Origin: JBBDMC01 sp964441935
GTDB lineage: Bacteria; Pseudomonadota; Alphaproteobacteria; Rhizobiales; Kaistiaceae
Reading direction: 5' to 3'
NCBI GenBank assembly: GCA_964441935.1
Contig: CAYTXI010000037.1
Coordinates: 1 to 21,529 of the forward strand
Length of the DNA: 21,529 nucleotides
Positions 20,577 through 21,529 of this stretch are shown piece after piece. How positions within the stretch are numbered: position 1 is the stretch's first letter; each line of letters begins with the position of its first letter. The notes under the pieces were generated by a model that was not told the origin of the DNA, did not search any database, and saw nothing but the letters and a program-made list of their open reading frames with translations. Both the position numbers and the translations under genes were made by a program.

Positions 20577-21092
20577 ATGTCTCGCCTGCGCCCATTTCGC
20601 CTCGTGTCGGTCATCGCCGCCGTCATCGCGCTGAGCGCCTGCGTGGCTCAGCGCATCGCCGAGCGCCCGGAGCTCGGTCCGCCGACCATATCGCCGACCA
20701 AGCTGCGGACGCTGGGGCCGGCCCCGATCAGGGCCCCGGAGGCGAGTTTCGCGTTCGCCCCGGTCGAGAACGTTCCTGGCACGTTCGTCTATGCGATGGA
20801 GGACGCGATCAAGGCCCATGCACCTTCGCGAAGCCTGACCATCGTCGCCGACGATGCAGCCGCTACCTACCGCGTCAAGGGTTACCTGTCGGCCGTCGGC
20901 GACTTCCACCGCGTGCTGCTGGTTTACGTCTGGGACGTGTTCGACGCCGCCGGCAACCGCGTGCACCGTATCTCGGGTCAGGAGCCGGCGCCGGGCGGCA
21001 GCGCCGATCCGTGGACCGCCGTCACGGACGCGATGATCAACATCACCGCGCGCGAAACGGTCGACGCGCTCGCCGACTGGGTGCGCGGCTAA
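20577..21092 (+). CDS. lipoprotein of unknown function
   Basis: This encodes 171 residues. MSRLRPFRLVSVIAAVIALSAC has a lipobox LSAC with the modified Cys at 22, so Lgt (encoded nearby) should lipidate it. The mature part begins with a Pro-rich linker (RPELGPPTISPTKLRTLG). A globular domain follows (FVYAMEDAIKAHAPSRSLTIV, TYRVKGYLSAVGDFHRVLLVYVWDVFDAAGNRVHRISGQE, DPWTAVTDAMINITARETVDAL). This strand/helix order is that of small envelope lipoproteins widely placed between pgeF and prs in alphaproteobacteria, without known function. GGAG at 20563-20566 precedes the ATG. The upstream in-frame ATG at 20523 would put 18 residues in front of the signal peptide and is less likely. Confidence 0.85.
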   Translation: MSRLRPFRLVSVIAAVIALSACVAQRIAERPELGPPTISPTKLRTLGPAPIRAPEASFAFAPVENVPGTFVYAMEDAIKAHAPSRSLTIVADDAAATYRVKGYLSAVGDFHRVLLVYVWDVFDAAGNRVHRISGQEPAPGGSADPWTAVTDAMINITARETVDALADWVRG

Positions 21093-21105
21093 CCCGGCCG
21101 CCCCG

Positions 21106-21135
21106 TTGCCATCTCCGCCTCCCGATTGCTACAAG
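21106..21135 (+). promoter_or_regulatory. promoter candidate for prs
   Basis: TTGCCA (21106-21111) and TACAAG (21130-21135) are separated by 18 bp, with 5 of 6 and 4 of 6 consensus matches. The -10 is 75 bp upstream of the prs ATG, allowing a leader of about 70 nt. Confidence 0.45.
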
Positions 21136-21210
21136 GCCGCGGCATCCTAGCCGGCGCTTGGCCGGATTCGGGTCCCCGACGGGGCAACATCCACAACGGA
21201 AACGCACTCG

Positions 21211-21529
21211 ATGAAGCTGGTTGCGGGCAATTCCAATCGCGCCCTGGCCGAGGCCATTGCCACCTATCTCGAGCTTCCGCTTGCCAAGTGCTCGGTCAGG
21301 CGTTTCGCCGATCAGGAGATCTTCGTCGAGATCCAGGAGAATGTCCGCGGCGAGGACCTGTTTGTCATCCAGTCGACCAGCTATCCCGCCAACGATCACC
21401 TGATGGAGCTGTTGATCATCATCGACGCGGCGAGACGCGCCTCGGCTCGCCGCATCACCGCGGTGATCCCCTACTTCGGCTACGCCCGCCAGGACCGGAA
21501 GCCCGGGCCGCGCACGCCGATCTCGGCCA
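21211..21529 (+). CDS. prs: ribose-phosphate pyrophosphokinase, N-terminal part (runs off the right edge)
   Basis: About 106 codons of PRPP synthetase are visible; the full enzyme is about 310 residues. It makes 5-phosphoribosyl-1-pyrophosphate from ribose 5-phosphate and ATP for purine, pyrimidine, His, Trp and NAD synthesis. MKLVAGNSNRALAEAIATYL, VRRFADQEIFVEIQENVRGE, FVIQSTSYPANDHLMELLI and the ATP-site segment AVIPYFGYARQDRK are all highly conserved. The ATG at 21211 gives the normal N-terminus. No clear Shine-Dalgarno is seen (CGGAAACG at about 8-15 bases upstream). It follows the lipoprotein gene by 118 bp and has its own promoter candidate. Confidence 0.97.
   Translation, partial: MKLVAGNSNRALAEAIATYLELPLAKCSVRRFADQEIFVEIQENVRGEDLFVIQSTSYPANDHLMELLIIIDAARRASARRITAVIPYFGYARQDRKPGPRTPISA

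Overview
The window is high-GC DNA with alphaproteobacterial gene content. It carries the block ubiK / lgt / MidA-type methyltransferase / pgeF / lipoprotein / prs, an ilvE gene divergent from a MarR-OmpR regulator-sensor kinase cassette, and several -10-like elements beginning with CTA. A Rhodospirillales-like or related lineage is plausible, but no marker here fixes the order. A run of exactly 100 N at 1242-1341 shows that this is a draft assembly, possibly a metagenome-assembled genome.

Layout. (1) 1-445, minus: the 5' end of uvrB. (2) 446-4540: an accessory-looking stretch. It begins with an FNR/FixK-like site (505-518) well placed for a class II activated promoter. Then come a Cys/His-rich exported protein, a Met-rich EF-hand exported protein (interrupted by the gap), a membrane-anchored cytochrome c, an MliC-like lysozyme inhibitor (minus), a DUF4396 membrane protein with a His/Met-rich tail, a GyrI-like protein and a small ABM monooxygenase. 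The ligand chemistry suggests copper or other soft-metal handling at the envelope under low oxygen; that is inference. (3) 4541-6312: small genes, namely an exported protein, an 85-residue acidic protein, and a 39-codon histone-H1-like basic protein, with a clear hairpin terminator at 5655-5679. (4) 6313-8033: a Tat-leader dienelactone hydrolase (minus) and a cold-shock protein with a four-copy acidic repeat tail, followed by a strong terminator. (5) 8111-9786: a cyclase-fold DUF2652-SRPBCC fusion and a DUF2127 membrane protein. (6) 9824-13649: ilvE (minus) divergent from a MarR regulator, an OmpR-type response regulator and an EnvZ-like kinase. The regulator pair resembles PetP/PetR of Rhodobacter. 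A 7-7-7 palindrome overlaps the marR start codon. (7) 13741-15357: a large diheme cytochrome c of the RoxA/MauG-related type. (8) 15375-17692, minus: ubiK, a YbjN-like gene, proC and csaA. (9) 17823-21529, plus: lgt, methyltransferase and pgeF coupled by GTGA overlaps, then a lipoprotein gene and the start of prs.

The right half (8-21.5 kb) is mostly conserved housekeeping and regulatory content. The left part (0.5-8 kb) is the accessory region and holds the more unusual features: the FNR-like site with the metal-ligand genes, the repeat-tailed cold-shock protein, the tiny H1-like gene, and a gap whose flanks are identical and whose collapse restores an intact gene. I found no tRNA, rRNA, CRISPR, insertion sequence or phage gene.
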